From an uncultured Clostridia bacterium (lineage in GTDB: Bacteria; Bacillota; Clostridia; Oscillospirales; Oscillospiraceae), in NCBI GenBank assembly GCA_947170435.1, contig CAMVTO010000009.1:34814-98813 (forward strand): a stretch of 64,000 nucleotides of DNA. Direction: 5' to 3'. Both the position numbers and the translations under genes were made by a program. This document shows positions 43,333-52,561 of this stretch, piece by piece. A model generated the notes under the pieces. That model was not told the DNA's origin. It worked only from the letters and a program-made list of their open reading frames with translations, and searched no databases. Each line of letters opens with the position of its first letter. The stretch's first letter is position 1.

Positions 43333-43355
43333 ATTGCGCGGCATCACCGCGCAAT
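43333..43355 (-). terminator. tcdA terminator with the stop codon in its loop
   Basis: A 9-bp stem (ATTGCGCGG/CCGCGCAAT) has the loop TGATG, which holds the tcdA stop TGA (43344-43346). The following TTTGCTTTGC is a moderate T-run. Confidence 0.7.
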
Positions 43356-44048
43356 CAGATCGCGCACCACGCGGCTTGCGATGATAAGCCCGCCCGCAGC
43401 GGGCACAAACGCCGTCGAACCGGGCAGGCCGCGACGCTCTGACGCTTCTTCCGACGCCAATGGCTTGATGGGTTCCTCCCGTGACCAAAGCACCGTCAGC
43501 TTTTTCACGCCCCGGCGGCGCAGCTCGCGCCGCATCACTCGTGCCAGCGGGCAGACGGAGGTGGCATAAATATCTCCGATCTCCAGCATCGCGGGATCAA
43601 GCTTGTTGCCTGTGCCCAAGGCGCAAATAATGGGCGTACCCGCCTCCTGCGCACGCAGCACCAGGGAAATTTTCGCCGCCACAGTGTCAATCGCGTCCAC
43701 AATGTAGTCATACTGTGTAAAATCGAACTCGTCCGCGGTCTCCGGCAGATAAAAGGTCTGGTATGTCCGTACGGCGCAATCGGGGTTGATGGCCTTCACC
43801 CGCTCCGCCGCGGCCTCCACCTTGGGCCGACCCACAGTGTCGTGGGTCGCGATGATCTGGCGGTTGAGGTTGGTCAGGGCGACGGTGTCATTGTCGATCA
43901 AATCCAATGCGCCCACGCCGCTGCGGGCGAGCGCTTCGACCACATATCCTCCGACGCCGCCCACACCGAACACCGCCACGCGGGACGCGCGGAGCTTTTC
44001 GATCGCCTCGTCCCCCAGCAGCATACGGGTGCGTTCAAACTGATCCAC
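43344..44048 (-). CDS. tcdA: tRNA threonylcarbamoyladenosine dehydratase (TcdA/CsdL)
   Basis: The 234-residue E1-like enzyme cyclises t6A37 in tRNA. It opens with FERTRMLLGDEAIEKL, then the ATP/Rossmann motif VFGVGGVGGYVVEALARSG. It has LNRQIIATHDTVGRPKVE and a Cys in YATSVCPLARVMRRELRRRG. The start is GTG with GGGGGAGG about 8 bases upstream. It sits 3 bases after the MATE stop. Confidence 0.92.
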   Translation of the reverse strand: MDQFERTRMLLGDEAIEKLRASRVAVFGVGGVGGYVVEALARSGVGALDLIDNDTVALTNLNRQIIATHDTVGRPKVEAAAERVKAINPDCAVRTYQTFYLPETADEFDFTQYDYIVDAIDTVAAKISLVLRAQEAGTPIICALGTGNKLDPAMLEIGDIYATSVCPLARVMRRELRRRGVKKLTVLWSREEPIKPLASEEASERRGLPGSTAFVPAAGGLIIASRVVRDLIAR

Positions 44049-44051
44049 AGC

Positions 44052-45410
44052 TTATGCCTCCCCCGTCATTTTTTCGTTCAGCTCCCGCCATTCGGCGCGC
44101 ATGACGTACAGGCACAGCAGGAACGTCAGCACGTCCGCCCACGCCTGCGTCATTTCGACGCCGGTAAGTCCAAACACACGGGGCAGCGCTAGAATGAGCG
44201 GGATAAAAAAGATACCGTTGCGCGCCGACGACGTGATCGACGCCTTGACACCCTGCCCCGTCGCTTGCAGCATCATGTTCGTCAGCACCGAGGTCGCCAG
44301 CAGCGGCAGCGCGGACGCCTGCCAGCGCAGCGCCGCAGCACCCACGGCGACTACCTCTGCATCGTCCCGAAACCAGCCGACGATGGGTCTTGCCCAGATG
44401 AGGCAGATGGCGGCGGCCGCCGCCATGAGCAGCGTACCGTACTTCACGCAGAAGCGGTAGCCCTCCCGCACGCGGTCATAGCGCTTCGCGCCGTAATTGT
44501 AAGAACATACGGGCTGGTAGCCCTGCCCGAAACCAATCAGTGCTGAGGACAGCAGCATCAGCACACGGGTCACGATGGACATGCCCGCAATCGCCGCATC
44601 CCCGCCATAGAGCCGGGCGTAGCGGTTGAGCAGCAGCGTGGACACCGCCGCGAGGCCCTGCCGCGCAAGCGAGGGTATTCCGCCGTTGACGATCTGGCCG
44701 AGATTTGCGGCGCTCATGCGCACATTGCTCACCCTCAGGCGAATGTTCTCGCCCCGGTTGCTGCCGACGAGCAGCGCGATAAAGCTCACCAGCTGCCCGC
44801 TGACGGTGGCGATCGCCGCGCCGCGGACACCGAGTCCAAAGCCGAACATCAAAAGCGGGTCAAGCGCAATGTTGATGACCGCGCCGCACATCAGCCCCAC
44901 CATCGCATAGAACGCGCTGCCCTGAAAGCGCAACTGGTTATTGATGACAAACTGTCCCACCATGAACGGCGCGCCCAGCAGAATGATGCGCATGTAAGCC
45001 ACGGTGTCCGCGCGGGATGCGTCCGTCGCGCCGATCAGATCCGCCAGCTGCGGCGCCAGCAGATTGCCCAGCGACGCGATGGCAAGACCGATGCACAGCG
45101 CCAGCGCAAAGCCCGTCGCCGCAATTTCGTTGGCCTCCTGATTCTTCCCCGCACCCAACAGCCGCGAGAGGTAGTTGCCCGAACCGTGGCCGCAGAAAAA
45201 GCCAAGCGCCTGAATGATCGCCATAACCGTGAACACGAGCCCTACCGCCGCGGTCGCCTGTGTGGAAATGCGCCCGACAAAGTAGGTGTCGGCGGAGTTA
45301 TAGATGCCCGTCACCAGCATGCTGATAACCGTTGGCACGGACAGCTCCCCGATCAGCCGTGGGATTGGAGTCTCGATCAGGTATTCATGCCAGTCGCGAT
45401 GCTTTTGCAT
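44052..45410 (-). CDS. MATE family efflux transporter
   Basis: The 452-residue polytopic protein has twelve predicted helices. MATE signatures are PRLIGELSVPTVISMLVTG at the start, GNYLSRLLGAGKNQEA and IGFGQGYQPVCSYNYGAKR. It should export drugs or metabolites using an ion gradient; the substrate is unknown. ATG 45410 has AAGGGG 8 bases upstream. Unlike the MATE at 34.6 kb it has no ATPase domain. Confidence 0.93.
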   Translation of the reverse strand: MQKHRDWHEYLIETPIPRLIGELSVPTVISMLVTGIYNSADTYFVGRISTQATAAVGLVFTVMAIIQALGFFCGHGSGNYLSRLLGAGKNQEANEIAATGFALALCIGLAIASLGNLLAPQLADLIGATDASRADTVAYMRIILLGAPFMVGQFVINNQLRFQGSAFYAMVGLMCGAVINIALDPLLMFGFGLGVRGAAIATVSGQLVSFIALLVGSNRGENIRLRVSNVRMSAANLGQIVNGGIPSLARQGLAAVSTLLLNRYARLYGGDAAIAGMSIVTRVLMLLSSALIGFGQGYQPVCSYNYGAKRYDRVREGYRFCVKYGTLLMAAAAAICLIWARPIVGWFRDDAEVVAVGAAALRWQASALPLLATSVLTNMMLQATGQGVKASITSSARNGIFFIPLILALPRVFGLTGVEMTQAWADVLTFLLCLYVMRAEWRELNEKMTGEA

Positions 45411-45423
45411 GTTCATCGCCCCT

Positions 45424-47271
45424 TCAGTCCCTTCCCGGACCGCCTATTCCAGCCCCGTTCTTTTCAATTTTGTTATTCTGAGGCTCCTCCATGTTGTTTT
45501 GCTTCTGATTATCCGCACCGAGCTTCTCCCGCTTCGCGCCCATCTGTTCAAGAATGGGGATGCCGAGGCCCATTTTCGCATGTTGGATCGTGTTTGGATC
45601 TTTCATCAGCTCGCGGAACGCCGGATCCTTGAGGGTCTCCTCGGTGATCTGGTCAATTTTTTTCAGGTCTGCCTCTACCCGCGCGTCCTTTTGATTGATG
45701 TACAGGCTCGTCGCCGCAATCAGCCGCGCCACGTCCGCATTTGTCGGTTCTTCGAGATTCAGCTGATTGATGTAATCAAGGTAGGTAACCTTCTTTGCCG
45801 CCTCGCGCGTCGGCTGCACCGCCGTATGGTACAGCTCCGCCATCTTGCCGCCGTGGCCGCTCGTCGCCTGCGCCACTACCTTGCTCACAGCCTTGGGATC
45901 GCGCTCGCGGAGCCGGCTCATCTCTGCGGTCAGTACCGCGGTGCGCGCCGCCACCGCCGCAGGATCGGGACGGTTTTCCAGCCCCTCGCCGCCCCGCTTG
46001 GCGCCCGCGAGCTCGCGGTTGGCAATGATCTCCGCCGCCAACTGCCGCTGTTTTGCGGCGTCCTTTTCCTTTTTGATTCTGTGCTGCAGGACCTCAATGC
46101 GGTCCTTGGCGGAGGGATGCAAATAATCGGGCAGATCTTCTGGAATTTTATCCAGTGTGGCAACATACCGGCGGATGGTGCCCTCCAACGCTGTGCCGTC
46201 CGTATCCATCAGAATGATCTGGCTCAAATCCTTACGTGGCATGGCCGCGACGATGGAAGGGGCGTACCGCATCACCGTATCACGGGCTTTTTTGCTGACC
46301 TTACCGACATCTCCGTAAGTCTTTCCCGCCTCCGGTTTGAGCTTTGACACCTCACGGCACACTATGATGTCCGCCATAAGCTGTGCGGCCTTTTGGGACG
46401 AGCGGTCTTGTTCTTTTTTGTCCCATTCCTCGCGCGTCTTATTCGTTTTTCCTTTCACATAAGGCGCGGGAAAGATATCTCCCTTGGGCGGAACAGCGCT
46501 CTTCTGACGGTTCACCAGATGCTTGGGCGCGCCCTTGATCACAGAGCGATACAAGAGATTGCTGATCTCGGCTCCGTTTTTCGCTCCGACCGCCAGCTGC
46601 GTCATCTGTTCATTCGTTAAGTCATCCATAAAGGCCAATCCGCCGCTTTCCTGAAGCTCGCTCACGAGCTTCTCTGCCCCAAGCTTGATATCTTCTGGAT
46701 CAACCTCCACTTTTTTCCAGTCTTTTGCGTTCTTGACCTTGTCGTGCAGAACGGCAAGATCGGCGTAGATCTGAGGGGCAGAAAAGCTCTCCAGCGAACC
46801 GGTCTCGACATCATACACATAAGACCGGAAATGCTCCGCCACATATCCCGCGCTCTTGGCCTCCACCAGATCGAGCTGATCCTCAAACTCCTGATAGCCC
46901 TCGATCTTCTGGAGGTCATCATACAGCGTGGGCAGACCCTCCAGGTCTTTGTCCTCAATCTCCTCTTCCGGCTTGTTGAGCTGTTTGATCCGCTCATCGA
47001 CCCTCCGAGACTGTGTCGCGGGAAAAGCGTCGAGAGGCGCGTGCTTGACGTAGCCCAAGCGGTCGCCCAGCATTTCCATGCCGCTCTCAAAAAGTTGTTT
47101 CGCGTTTTCCTGCTCAGGGTTCATTTGCAGTGAGCGCAACTGATTTGCGAGGTTTTTGAGCCGCGGATCAAATTCGGTCGAGATGGTCTGATCAATCCGC
47201 TCGATCATCCCGATCAGCTTTTTCATCTCCTGTGGCTGATTTCGGATGCCCTCCCATGTAAACTTCGGCAT
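45424..47271 (-). CDS. Large hydrophilic hypothetical protein (615 aa)
   Basis: I do not recognise this protein. It is charged and helical with no signal peptide or membrane segment. An internal repeat is suggested: AAQLMADIIVCRE (~315) and QRQLAAEIIANRE (~430), each followed by a basic linker and a helical segment. A weaker third copy is near 535 (VARLIAATSLYIN). The tail (~580-615) is Asn/Lys/Gly-rich. AGGAGG precedes the ATG, and a promoter lies ~155 bases upstream. It has no recognised partner next to it. Confidence 0.75.
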   Translation of the reverse strand: MPKFTWEGIRNQPQEMKKLIGMIERIDQTISTEFDPRLKNLANQLRSLQMNPEQENAKQLFESGMEMLGDRLGYVKHAPLDAFPATQSRRVDERIKQLNKPEEEIEDKDLEGLPTLYDDLQKIEGYQEFEDQLDLVEAKSAGYVAEHFRSYVYDVETGSLESFSAPQIYADLAVLHDKVKNAKDWKKVEVDPEDIKLGAEKLVSELQESGGLAFMDDLTNEQMTQLAVGAKNGAEISNLLYRSVIKGAPKHLVNRQKSAVPPKGDIFPAPYVKGKTNKTREEWDKKEQDRSSQKAAQLMADIIVCREVSKLKPEAGKTYGDVGKVSKKARDTVMRYAPSIVAAMPRKDLSQIILMDTDGTALEGTIRRYVATLDKIPEDLPDYLHPSAKDRIEVLQHRIKKEKDAAKQRQLAAEIIANRELAGAKRGGEGLENRPDPAAVAARTAVLTAEMSRLRERDPKAVSKVVAQATSGHGGKMAELYHTAVQPTREAAKKVTYLDYINQLNLEEPTNADVARLIAATSLYINQKDARVEADLKKIDQITEETLKDPAFRELMKDPNTIQHAKMGLGIPILEQMGAKREKLGADNQKQNNMEEPQNNKIEKNGAGIGGPGRD

Positions 47272-47319
47272 TTTTGATACCTCCTGACGCCAAACGACTT
47301 AAGCGCGTATCATTCGCTG

Positions 47320-47334
47320 CCGGGAATTTCCCGG
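47320..47334. other. Perfect palindrome in the leader of the 615-aa gene
   Basis: The 15-base palindrome CCGGGAATTTCCCGG (7-base arms) sits between the promoter and the ORF start. It may be an operator or RNA hairpin. Confidence 0.4.
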
Positions 47335-47432
47335 AATGTATTACATCAACTTCACAGCCAGCATCTTGTTTGAGTTCCGTGATCAGTGTGTTCTCCACAC
47401 TCTGCGAACGCATTTTACGCTTTGTAGCAAGT

Positions 47433-47461
47433 ATTCTACGACACTTTGCGCAAAAGTGCAA
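47433..47461 (-). promoter_or_regulatory. Promoter of the 615-aa gene
   Basis: TTGCAC, a 17-base spacer and TAGAAT on the minus strand. It is back-to-back with the gpmA promoter. Confidence 0.6.
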
Positions 47462-47478
47462 GTCAGCGCAAGAAGTGT

Positions 47479-47507
47479 TTGCAAAATGTACCATTCCGTA
47501 TTACAAT
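47479..47507 (+). promoter_or_regulatory. Promoter of gpmA
   Basis: TTGCAA, a 17-base spacer and TACAAT on the plus strand, 47 bases before the start. Confidence 0.7.
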
Positions 47508-47553
47508 AGGCTCACGCAAAGCAAATCCATTTTATAGGAAAGGAAATACTGAT

Positions 47554-48300
47554 ATGATGAAACTCGTGCTGCTCCGCCACGGTGAGAGCGAATGGAACAA
47601 GCTGAACCTGTTCACCGGCTGGATGGACGTGGATCTCAGCGACAAGGGACGTGAGGAGGCCAAGGCTGCCGGTCAGACCCTCAAGGCCGAGGGCTATGAT
47701 TTCGACATCTGCTTCACCTCATATTTGAAGCGCGCCATCCACACCCTCAACATCACCCTTGACGAGATGGATCGTGCCTGGTTGCCCGTGATCAAGAGCT
47801 GGAAGCTCAACGAGCGCCATTATGGTGCTCTTCAGGGCCTTAACAAGGCAGAGACTGCCGAGAAGTACGGCGAGGAGCAGGTCAAAATCTGGCGCCGCAG
47901 CTTCGACGTGAAGCCGCCCGAGCTGGACGCAGGCGATGACCGCAGCGCTGCCAAGCAGGCGATGTACCGTGATGTCGATCCCGCGCTGCTGCCCGCCAAC
48001 GAGAGCCTGGAGACCACCATTGAGCGCGTGGTGCCTTACTTCAACGAGGTCATTAAGCCTGCAATGGCTTCCGGCAAGCGCGTTGTCATCGCGGCCCACG
48101 GCAATTCTCTGCGTGCCCTGGTCAAGTACTTTGACGATCTGACCCCGGACGAGATCCTCGGCATCAACATTCCCACCGCCGTTCCTCTGGTCTATGAGTT
48201 TGACGACAATTTCAAGGCCGTCAAGCACTATTATTTGGGCGATCAAGAAGCCATCGCCGCCAAGATGCAGGCGGTTGCCAATCAGGGCAAAAAGAAGTAA
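47554..48300 (+). CDS. gpmA: 2,3-bisphosphoglycerate-dependent phosphoglycerate mutase
   Basis: Glycolytic dPGM of 248 residues. The phospho-His motif is [12 protein letters not shown] (H9) and is followed by [12 protein letters not shown]. It has [24 protein letters not shown] and the second His in [12 protein letters not shown]. The length matches the family. A terminator follows the stop. Confidence 0.97.
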   Translation: MMKLVLLRHGESEWNKLNLFTGWMDVDLSDKGREEAKAAGQTLKAEGYDFDICFTSYLKRAIHTLNITLDEMDRAWLPVIKSWKLNERHYGALQGLNKAETAEKYGEEQVKIWRRSFDVKPPELDAGDDRSAAKQAMYRDVDPALLPANESLETTIERVVPYFNEVIKPAMASGKRVVIAAHGNSLRALVKYFDDLTPDEILGINIPTAVPLVYEFDDNFKAVKHYYLGDQEAIAAKMQAVANQGKKK

Positions 48301-48316
48301 AACAGCCCTATAAAAA

Positions 48317-48347
48317 CCCCGGAATCCGACGGATTCCGGGATTTTTT
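48317..48347. terminator. Bidirectional terminator between gpmA and the ABC exporter
   Basis: A 10-bp stem (CCCGGAATCC/GGATTCCGGG) has a 3-base loop. T-runs lie on both sides (ATTTTTT on plus, GTTTTTAT on minus). It separates convergent genes. Confidence 0.92.
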
Positions 48348-48383
48348 ATCTTTTGCGTTAAATTCTGAAGATGTGCCTGAGCG

Positions 48384-49130
48384 CTATACGCAATTCTCAT
48401 CCAGCATTGCCTGATACCTGTCACAGATACCCTGTACATCGTCGCCAAAAGCAATCTGACGTCCTTTATGCAGCCACAGCACCTTATTGCACATCTCCCG
48501 TACCTGCTCCAGCGAATGCGAAACCAGAATCGTCGTTGCTCCGCTGCTGATAACATCCCGCATGACAGTCTCGCTCTTCCTACGAAAAGCACCGTCGCCC
48601 ACAGACAGCACCTCATCCAGAATCAGGATGTCGGGCTGTACCAGGGATGCGATGGAAAATGCCAGACGGGACTTCATCCCGGAGGAAAGCTGCTTAAAGG
48701 GCCTGTCCTGAAAATCCTGCAACTCCGCAAACTCAATGATTTTGTCATACTTTTCATCCATGAATCTTCTGGTATACCCAAGCATCGCGCCGCGGAGGTA
48801 AGCGTTCTCTTTGACTGTCAGATCGTCGTCAAAGCCGCTGGCCAGCTCCAGCAGCGCAGCGATGTTGCCTTCGTGACGGGCCCAGCCCTCCGTTGGCTCC
48901 ATAATGCCGGAGATAGCTTTCAAAAGTGTCGACTTTCCCGCGCCGTTGGTGCCGATAATACCTAGCATGTCCCCTTTTTCCAGCGAAAACGTAATGTCTC
49001 GATCTGCCCAAAATTCGTTCACATGATAGTTGCCCTTGAGCTTGCGCACCACATACTCCTTCAGGCCGATATCTTTAAAATCGCCTGTCATGTAGCGGAT
49101 CGAAACATGATTCAGTTCCAAAATACTCAT
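48384..49130 (-). CDS. Polysaccharide-export ABC transporter ATPase (Wzt/TagH type)
   Basis: The 248-residue ATPase opens MSILELNHVSIRY. Walker A is GTNGAGKST (~62), the signature LSSGMKSRLAF and Walker B ILILDEVLSVGD. A short N-terminal segment with VVRKLKGNYHVNEFWA is typical of the TagH/Wzt/RfbE subgroup. It lacks the C-terminal carbohydrate-binding domain of some Wzt proteins. It partners with the permease upstream, 11 bases away. Confidence 0.94.
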   Translation of the reverse strand: MSILELNHVSIRYMTGDFKDIGLKEYVVRKLKGNYHVNEFWADRDITFSLEKGDMLGIIGTNGAGKSTLLKAISGIMEPTEGWARHEGNIAALLELASGFDDDLTVKENAYLRGAMLGYTRRFMDEKYDKIIEFAELQDFQDRPFKQLSSGMKSRLAFSIASLVQPDILILDEVLSVGDGAFRRKSETVMRDVISSGATTILVSHSLEQVREMCNKVLWLHKGRQIAFGDDVQGICDRYQAMLDENCV

Positions 49131-49141
49131 GCCAGCCTCCG

Positions 49142-50224
49142 CTATACGTAATACAGAAATCTGTGGTTGTATTTTTTGTACATCCAAAAGCCAATGCAAA
49201 ACGCAATAAGGGCATCCGCCAGCATCAGCAGATGGAACCACAGGGTCGGAACCGTCCCATCTATGACGATCTTTCGGAAATAGCGGATGTGCAGATAGAC
49301 CGGGTTCAAGAGGAATATATAGCGTATTGTCTGGCTGTAGCCGTCGATGTTATAAAAGATTGCCGACACGTACATCAGCAGCATGGTGAAAACCGACCAA
49401 AGGTACTGAATGTCCCGAAAAAAAACAAACAGCGCAGATAAAATCAGCCCGAGACCGGCATTGAACAGCATCAGTGTTACGATGGGATAGAGCAGCAATA
49501 CAAATTTCCAGGTAAACGCAATCCCGTCCAGCATACAGAACACAAAGAACGCGCAAAGCGTCAGGCCGAAGTTGAGCAGCGTCTGCGCATTCTTGGAAAA
49601 CAGGAACAAATACTTTGGCACGTTGATCTTGGTAAATATACCCGCATTCTCCATCAACGAACTCATGCCCTGAGAGGTTGAATCGCTGAAATAGGCGAAC
49701 ACCAGGTTTCCGCAAAACAAATACGTCGTATAGTGCGACGTTCCTTGGCCGAAGAAATTACTGAATACCAGACGCATGACCAAAAGAGTCAGCAGCGGAG
49801 ACAGAACGCTCCATGCCATGCCCAATACTGTGCGCTTGTACTTCTTTATAAAATCACGCTGCACCAGTTCCTCAAAGAGAAACTGATACTTCAGAATCAG
49901 CTTGACAACACCGACATTCTCGTGCCGTGCTACGATTTCATCCACGAGTCTTCTCCCCAGCATGAACAAGGCAAGGCCGAGCACGGACAGCAAAGTATAG
50001 CTGAGCGCAAAAACGACTCCCGGAAGCAGCGATGCGGCGGTTTCCCCACTCTTTGGCACATAATCTGACGCAACAGAAGACGATATGAACATTGCGCAAA
50101 AGCAAAGCACCAACAGAAGAATTTGGGCAGTCTTTCCAGCCTTTTTTCTTACAAGTTTTTGCAAAAAAAGCGTAACGCCGCAAACGACAGTCAGTTCAAT
50201 TAAAAAACGCATCAGTGCTATCAT
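49142..50224 (-). CDS. Polysaccharide-export ABC transporter permease (Wzm/TagG type) with extra N-terminal helices
   Basis: The C-terminal ~255 residues are an ABC-2 type exporter: LFEELVQRDFIKKYKRTVLG is the coupling helix, followed by six membrane spans. The first ~100 residues add about three extra membrane helices not present in ordinary Wzm (typically ~260 residues). With the adjacent ATPase it should export an undecaprenyl-linked polysaccharide or teichoic-acid-like chain. The N-terminal extension is unexplained. Confidence 0.9.
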   Translation of the reverse strand: MIALMRFLIELTVVCGVTLFLQKLVRKKAGKTAQILLLVLCFCAMFISSSVASDYVPKSGETAASLLPGVVFALSYTLLSVLGLALFMLGRRLVDEIVARHENVGVVKLILKYQFLFEELVQRDFIKKYKRTVLGMAWSVLSPLLTLLVMRLVFSNFFGQGTSHYTTYLFCGNLVFAYFSDSTSQGMSSLMENAGIFTKINVPKYLFLFSKNAQTLLNFGLTLCAFFVFCMLDGIAFTWKFVLLLYPIVTLMLFNAGLGLILSALFVFFRDIQYLWSVFTMLLMYVSAIFYNIDGYSQTIRYIFLLNPVYLHIRYFRKIVIDGTVPTLWFHLLMLADALIAFCIGFWMYKKYNHRFLYYV

Positions 50225-50322
50225 CGCAGATCCTTTCTATCAAGTTCCATTTTTCGTAAACACGCTGAAAACTGTTGCGGTCGTTGTATCATTGCTTTCC
50301 CTTATCTTAACGCTTCTTCGTT

Positions 50323-51324
50323 TCACAGCGCGTGTCCATGCCTGATCTGATAGAATTTGCTGACTATACTCGCAAGAAGAAAAGACCACGGCGTCGCAAA
50401 AGAGGTCAGTTTTACAACGATCCTTCCCGCAAGTCCCAGTGTATTTTCATGTATTGTTTTCCCTTTATGCGTTCGATTGAAAGCAGCAATCTCTTTGAGT
50501 CGGGGAAGCCACTTTTGGCGTACTTCTCGCGGGTTTTGGAGATAGGCGCACCACAAGCCGACGCTCGCGTTCACACACGTTTGTGCCATCAAGTCGCTCA
50601 TCTGCGGCCAGCGTTTCCCCATGTACTCACGCCGTTCTTGCAAAGCTATATAATTATTCATTTTGCTCTCCAACGACACATTTCCGACAATGCCGTTTGA
50701 TCGCTGGCGATAGTGATACTTCGCTTCGGAAAGACATACGATTCTATCTGCACGCTCCAGCAGATGATACATCACTGCAATGTCTTCATAGGTTCTGCCT
50801 TCTGGGAAAAAAATGCCTTCAAAGAGTTGTTGTCTGAACAGTTTGTCCCACACATAATTCTGCATGCAGCGATCTTCAAGCAACTGACGCAATGCTTCCT
50901 CTGTGTGAATCACCGCTGTTTTTTCCCATCCGCGAAATACGCTTCTTTCCCGGTATTCCTCATACCTTGAACATACCGCAATCTCGGCATTCTCCGCAAG
51001 TGCATTGGATAAAAGATACGCAAACATATCCGATTCAATCCAATCATCTGGATCGACCCAGCCGATCCACTCCCCTTTTGCCGCAGCAAGTCCGGCGTTT
51101 CGCGCGGAAGACACGCCGCCGTTCTCTTTGTGGATCACGGTCATTCGTGGATCGGACGCCGCGTATTCGTCGCAGATCGCGCCGCAACCATCCGGCGAGC
51201 CATCGTCCACCAGAATGATCTGCAGATTTGTATAAGCCTGTCTCACAATGCTGTCCAGGCACTTTCGCAAATACGGTTCCACCTTGTATACGGGAACAAT
51301 CACAGAAATCAGTGGTGTTGACAT
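50323..51324 (-). CDS. Glycosyltransferase family 2
   Basis: The 333-residue GT-A enzyme starts MSTPLISVIVPVYKVEPYL. It has DDGSPDGC, a VSSARNAGLAAA motif and the metal-binding DPDD in WVDPDDWIE. The C-terminal part contains YRQRSNGIVG. It adds a sugar to the exported glycan; donor and acceptor are unknown. ATG 51324 follows GGAAGTGGG. It lies in a minus-strand cluster with the ABC exporter. Confidence 0.92.
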   Translation of the reverse strand: MSTPLISVIVPVYKVEPYLRKCLDSIVRQAYTNLQIILVDDGSPDGCGAICDEYAASDPRMTVIHKENGGVSSARNAGLAAAKGEWIGWVDPDDWIESDMFAYLLSNALAENAEIAVCSRYEEYRERSVFRGWEKTAVIHTEEALRQLLEDRCMQNYVWDKLFRQQLFEGIFFPEGRTYEDIAVMYHLLERADRIVCLSEAKYHYRQRSNGIVGNVSLESKMNNYIALQERREYMGKRWPQMSDLMAQTCVNASVGLWCAYLQNPREVRQKWLPRLKEIAAFNRTHKGKTIHENTLGLAGRIVVKLTSFATPWSFLLASIVSKFYQIRHGHAL

Positions 51325-51437
51325 AGTACCCACTTCCAATACTCTTTCTCATTCTTCTTTGCAGCGCCGGGCTCACCCACGCTTCCGCTCGATGCCGCCG
51401 GATTCCCGCGCCTCACAAACAACACGAATGTCTCGTT

Positions 51438-52556
51438 TCATCGCGCAAACGGCTCTTTTGCCGCCCTTAAATACCACTCCATAACCTTTGGCAGCACCGC
51501 GTCCAACGCATACCCCGCCACACTCGCGCGCGCCTGCGTCCGAAGCTCCTTCCGCAGTACCGGATCGTCTATCAGGTGCCCCAGTTGCTCCGCACAAGCT
51601 TTTGCGTCTCCATAGGGGAACAGCAATCCGTTTTTTCCGTCCTCAATCAGGTCTACATGTCCTTTGACGGCGCTGGCGACCACCGGCAGCTCCATGTGCA
51701 TCGCTTCCATCACGTTAAACGGCAACCCTTCGCTGCGGCTGGAGGTCACCGCGGCGTTCGCCATACGATACCACGCGCCCATATCCGCGATCTGTCCCGG
51801 AAACAGCACGCGATTGCCGAGGTTTAAATCAGCCGCCAGCTTTTTGCAGTCGTCCAACAGCGCGCCCGTGCCGCAAAGGACCAGCACTGCATTTTGCGGC
51901 AGGCTCATCATGGCCTCGATCAGGGTATGCTGGCTTTTACGCGCAGAAAACTCCGCTGCATACAGCAGCACAAAGGCATCCCCTGCGAGCTTCAGCTCAT
52001 CGCGAAGCCGCACCCCGTCCTCTTGTGTCGCGCGGTCAAGGCTGCAAAACTCCACTCCCATGCCTGGTATCATTTCAATCTTCTTTCCGAGCCGGTATCG
52101 CTTCGCTGTCTCGTGATCCCAACGGTTCATGGTCAGCAGCAAATCCGTCTGCGGCGCGGCCATGCGCTCTGCAGACAGCAGGATCTTTCGCTTCAATGTC
52201 GGCGTATTATCGTCGAAGAGATATCCGTGCATCACGTCGACCAGTCTCACATTGAGGCCTTTTGCCGCCAGTCGCGTGAAAAACGCGGCGAGCGAGGTGT
52301 GCGTAATCACAAGATCATACCGCTCTCGTTTGATCAACCCGTGCAGAACATGAGCCGCCCGAAAATTGGCAGACGACTGCATACGCTTTTCAAACGGCAG
52401 TTCAATCGCCCGGTCTATGTAGGCTGCGTCTGTGGGAATGTCGGCGCAGCCTACATGCGTCTCCCAGCCAAGGTTCTGAAATTTCCGCAGATACGGCAGG
52501 TGGAAATTCCGTATATGGCGATATGTTGACGCTGTCATCAAGAGCTTCTGCTTCAA
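51438..52556 (-). CDS. Glycosyltransferase family 4
   Basis: The 372-residue GT-B enzyme has an N-terminal domain with NFHLPYLRKFQNLGWETHVGC. The C-terminal donor domain has LLYAAEFSARKSQHTLIEAM and the E-x7-E-type motif SRSEGLPFNVMEAMHMELPVV. It is close to CapM/EpsD-type capsule enzymes. It starts 5 bases after the priming transferase stop, so they are likely co-translated. Confidence 0.93.
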   Translation of the reverse strand: MKQKLLMTASTYRHIRNFHLPYLRKFQNLGWETHVGCADIPTDAAYIDRAIELPFEKRMQSSANFRAAHVLHGLIKRERYDLVITHTSLAAFFTRLAAKGLNVRLVDVMHGYLFDDNTPTLKRKILLSAERMAAPQTDLLLTMNRWDHETAKRYRLGKKIEMIPGMGVEFCSLDRATQEDGVRLRDELKLAGDAFVLLYAAEFSARKSQHTLIEAMMSLPQNAVLVLCGTGALLDDCKKLAADLNLGNRVLFPGQIADMGAWYRMANAAVTSSRSEGLPFNVMEAMHMELPVVASAVKGHVDLIEDGKNGLLFPYGDAKACAEQLGHLIDDPVLRKELRTQARASVAGYALDAVLPKVMEWYLRAAKEPFAR

Positions 52557-52561
52557 CCGAT

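Noticed and set aside
47192..47412. Minus-strand ORF across the start of the 615-aa gene
   Set aside because: A 73-codon frame starts at ATG 47412 in the leader but lacks a good ribosome site and has no recognisable features. It is probably chance.
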